From assembly GCA_963727465.1 (NCBI GenBank), contig CAVSGL010000006.1, forward strand, positions 62,001 through 126,000: a stretch of 64,000 nucleotides of DNA, read 5' to 3'. The translations under genes and the position numbers were made by a program. Below, in pieces: positions 63,627 through 64,000 of the stretch. This DNA comes from VRUE01 sp963727465. GTDB taxonomy: Bacteria > Actinomycetota > Thermoleophilia > Solirubrobacterales > 70-9. Below the pieces are notes generated by a model. That model searched no databases. It was not told the origin of the DNA and saw only the letters and a list, made by a program, of their open reading frames with translations. Position 1 is the stretch's first letter; each line of letters begins with the position of its first letter.

Positions 63627-63671
63627 CGTGGTCGAGGTTTTAACCGCTATGCGAGTCAAACCTCGACCACG
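63627..63671. promoter_or_regulatory. Perfect 14-bp inverted repeat between ccmE and the SDR gene
   Basis: CGTGGTCGAGGTTT (63627-63640) and AAACCTCGACCACG (63658-63671) are exact complements separated by 17 bp. The repeat lies upstream of both divergent genes and ends 17 bp before the SDR ATG, so it is more likely an operator than a terminator. Confidence 0.6.
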
Positions 63672-63688
63672 CCTGAGAGAATCGGCGC

Positions 63689-64000
63689 ATGGATGGTTCC
63701 CCGGACGACCCCGTGATGCTGATCACCGGCGCCAGCAGCGGCATCGGCGCGGCGACGGCGCGGGCGGCGGCCGGGACGCACCGGCTGGTGCTCGCGGCGC
63801 GGCGCCTGGAGCCGCTGGAGGAGCTGGTCGCCGAGCTCGGCGGCGCCGAGCGGGCGGTCGCGGTGCGCTGCGACGTGACCGAGTGGGAGCAGGTCGAGGC
63901 GATGGCCGCGGCGGCGCTCGACGCCTTCGGCCGCATCGACGTCGTCTTCGCCAACGCCGGCTTCGGCGCCTCCCGCGGCTTCCTTGAGGAGTCGCCCGAG
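63689..64000 (+). CDS. Short-chain dehydrogenase/reductase (partial, runs off window)
   Basis: 104 codons visible. 'VMLITGASSGIGAATARAAAGTHRLVLAARRLEPLEELVAEL' has the TGxxxGIG cofactor site, and 'RIDVVFANAGFGASRGFLEESPE' has NAG. The catalytic Ser-Tyr-Lys lie beyond the window. It probably uses NADP (Arg pair 'AARRLE'). Divergent from ccmE. Confidence 0.9.
   Translation, partial: MDGSPDDPVMLITGASSGIGAATARAAAGTHRLVLAARRLEPLEELVAELGGAERAVAVRCDVTEWEQVEAMAAAALDAFGRIDVVFANAGFGASRGFLEESPE

Overview
The window looks like the chromosome of a very GC-rich actinobacterium, most likely class Thermoleophilia (order Solirubrobacterales). The grounds are the GC-rich codon use, many GTG and apparently leaderless starts, a secreted protein built of '-SVG-QL-NAV-TGKI' repeats (a family abundant in that class), and System I cytochrome c maturation genes (ccmE, ccmF) beside secG and an alkB-rubredoxin-TetR operon. 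This placement is inference: the window holds no rRNA and no complete tRNA.

Layout. (1) 1-8 kb: the 5' part of a secreted repeat protein, then SnoaL-like, flavin monooxygenase-like, HD-GYP/LuxR, methyltransferase and GST-like genes. (2) About 8-30 kb: an accessory region made of stacked, decaying integrative elements. Its skeleton is a direct repeat that looks like the 3' end of a tmRNA (ssrA) gene plus its terminator. Good copies lie near 11.2, 22.2 and 27.1 kb, and a degenerate copy near 1.75 kb. The 11.2-22.3 kb interval behaves like one element: a tyrosine integrase with an xre/excisionase control cluster, a large nested inverted repeat, a Kiwa-like defence operon (kwaA-kwaB plus a third overlapping small gene), a toxin/antitoxin-like pair and a membrane-anchored protein. 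Around the repeats sit duplicated toxin-antitoxin-like modules: HTH plus TumE-like protein, MNT nucleotidyltransferase, and Xre/RES. IS66 and ISAzo13 copies have landed inside the ssrA-type repeats, and an IS1380-type element sits nearby. Most second copies are frameshifted or truncated.

(3) 30-45 kb: core-type genes resume with an SDR, an SRPBCC protein, DUF2254, a formylglycine-generating enzyme convergent with its probable substrate (a CSPTR-type sulfatase), a MalT/LAL-type LuxR regulator, glutamate decarboxylase, small membrane proteins, a nickel/cobalt transporter and a PAP2 phosphatase. A 21-24 bp motif (CGAAATCACCCG...) recurs ahead of the sulfatase, between the LuxR regulator and glutamate decarboxylase, and ahead of a small membrane protein, which suggests a local regulon. 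(4) 45-57 kb: a fused ABC ATPase-FtsX exporter, secreted repeat and beta-propeller proteins, an ATP-pyrophosphatase, a cupin, DUF2252, an MFS exporter and dtd. (5) 57-64 kb: a VapBC module whose operator covers the vapB start, the tetR-rubredoxin-alkB operon, secG, ccmF with a C-terminal extension, a Cys-type ccmE and a partial SDR.

All family assignments come from reading motifs and lengths in the translations; no database search was run.
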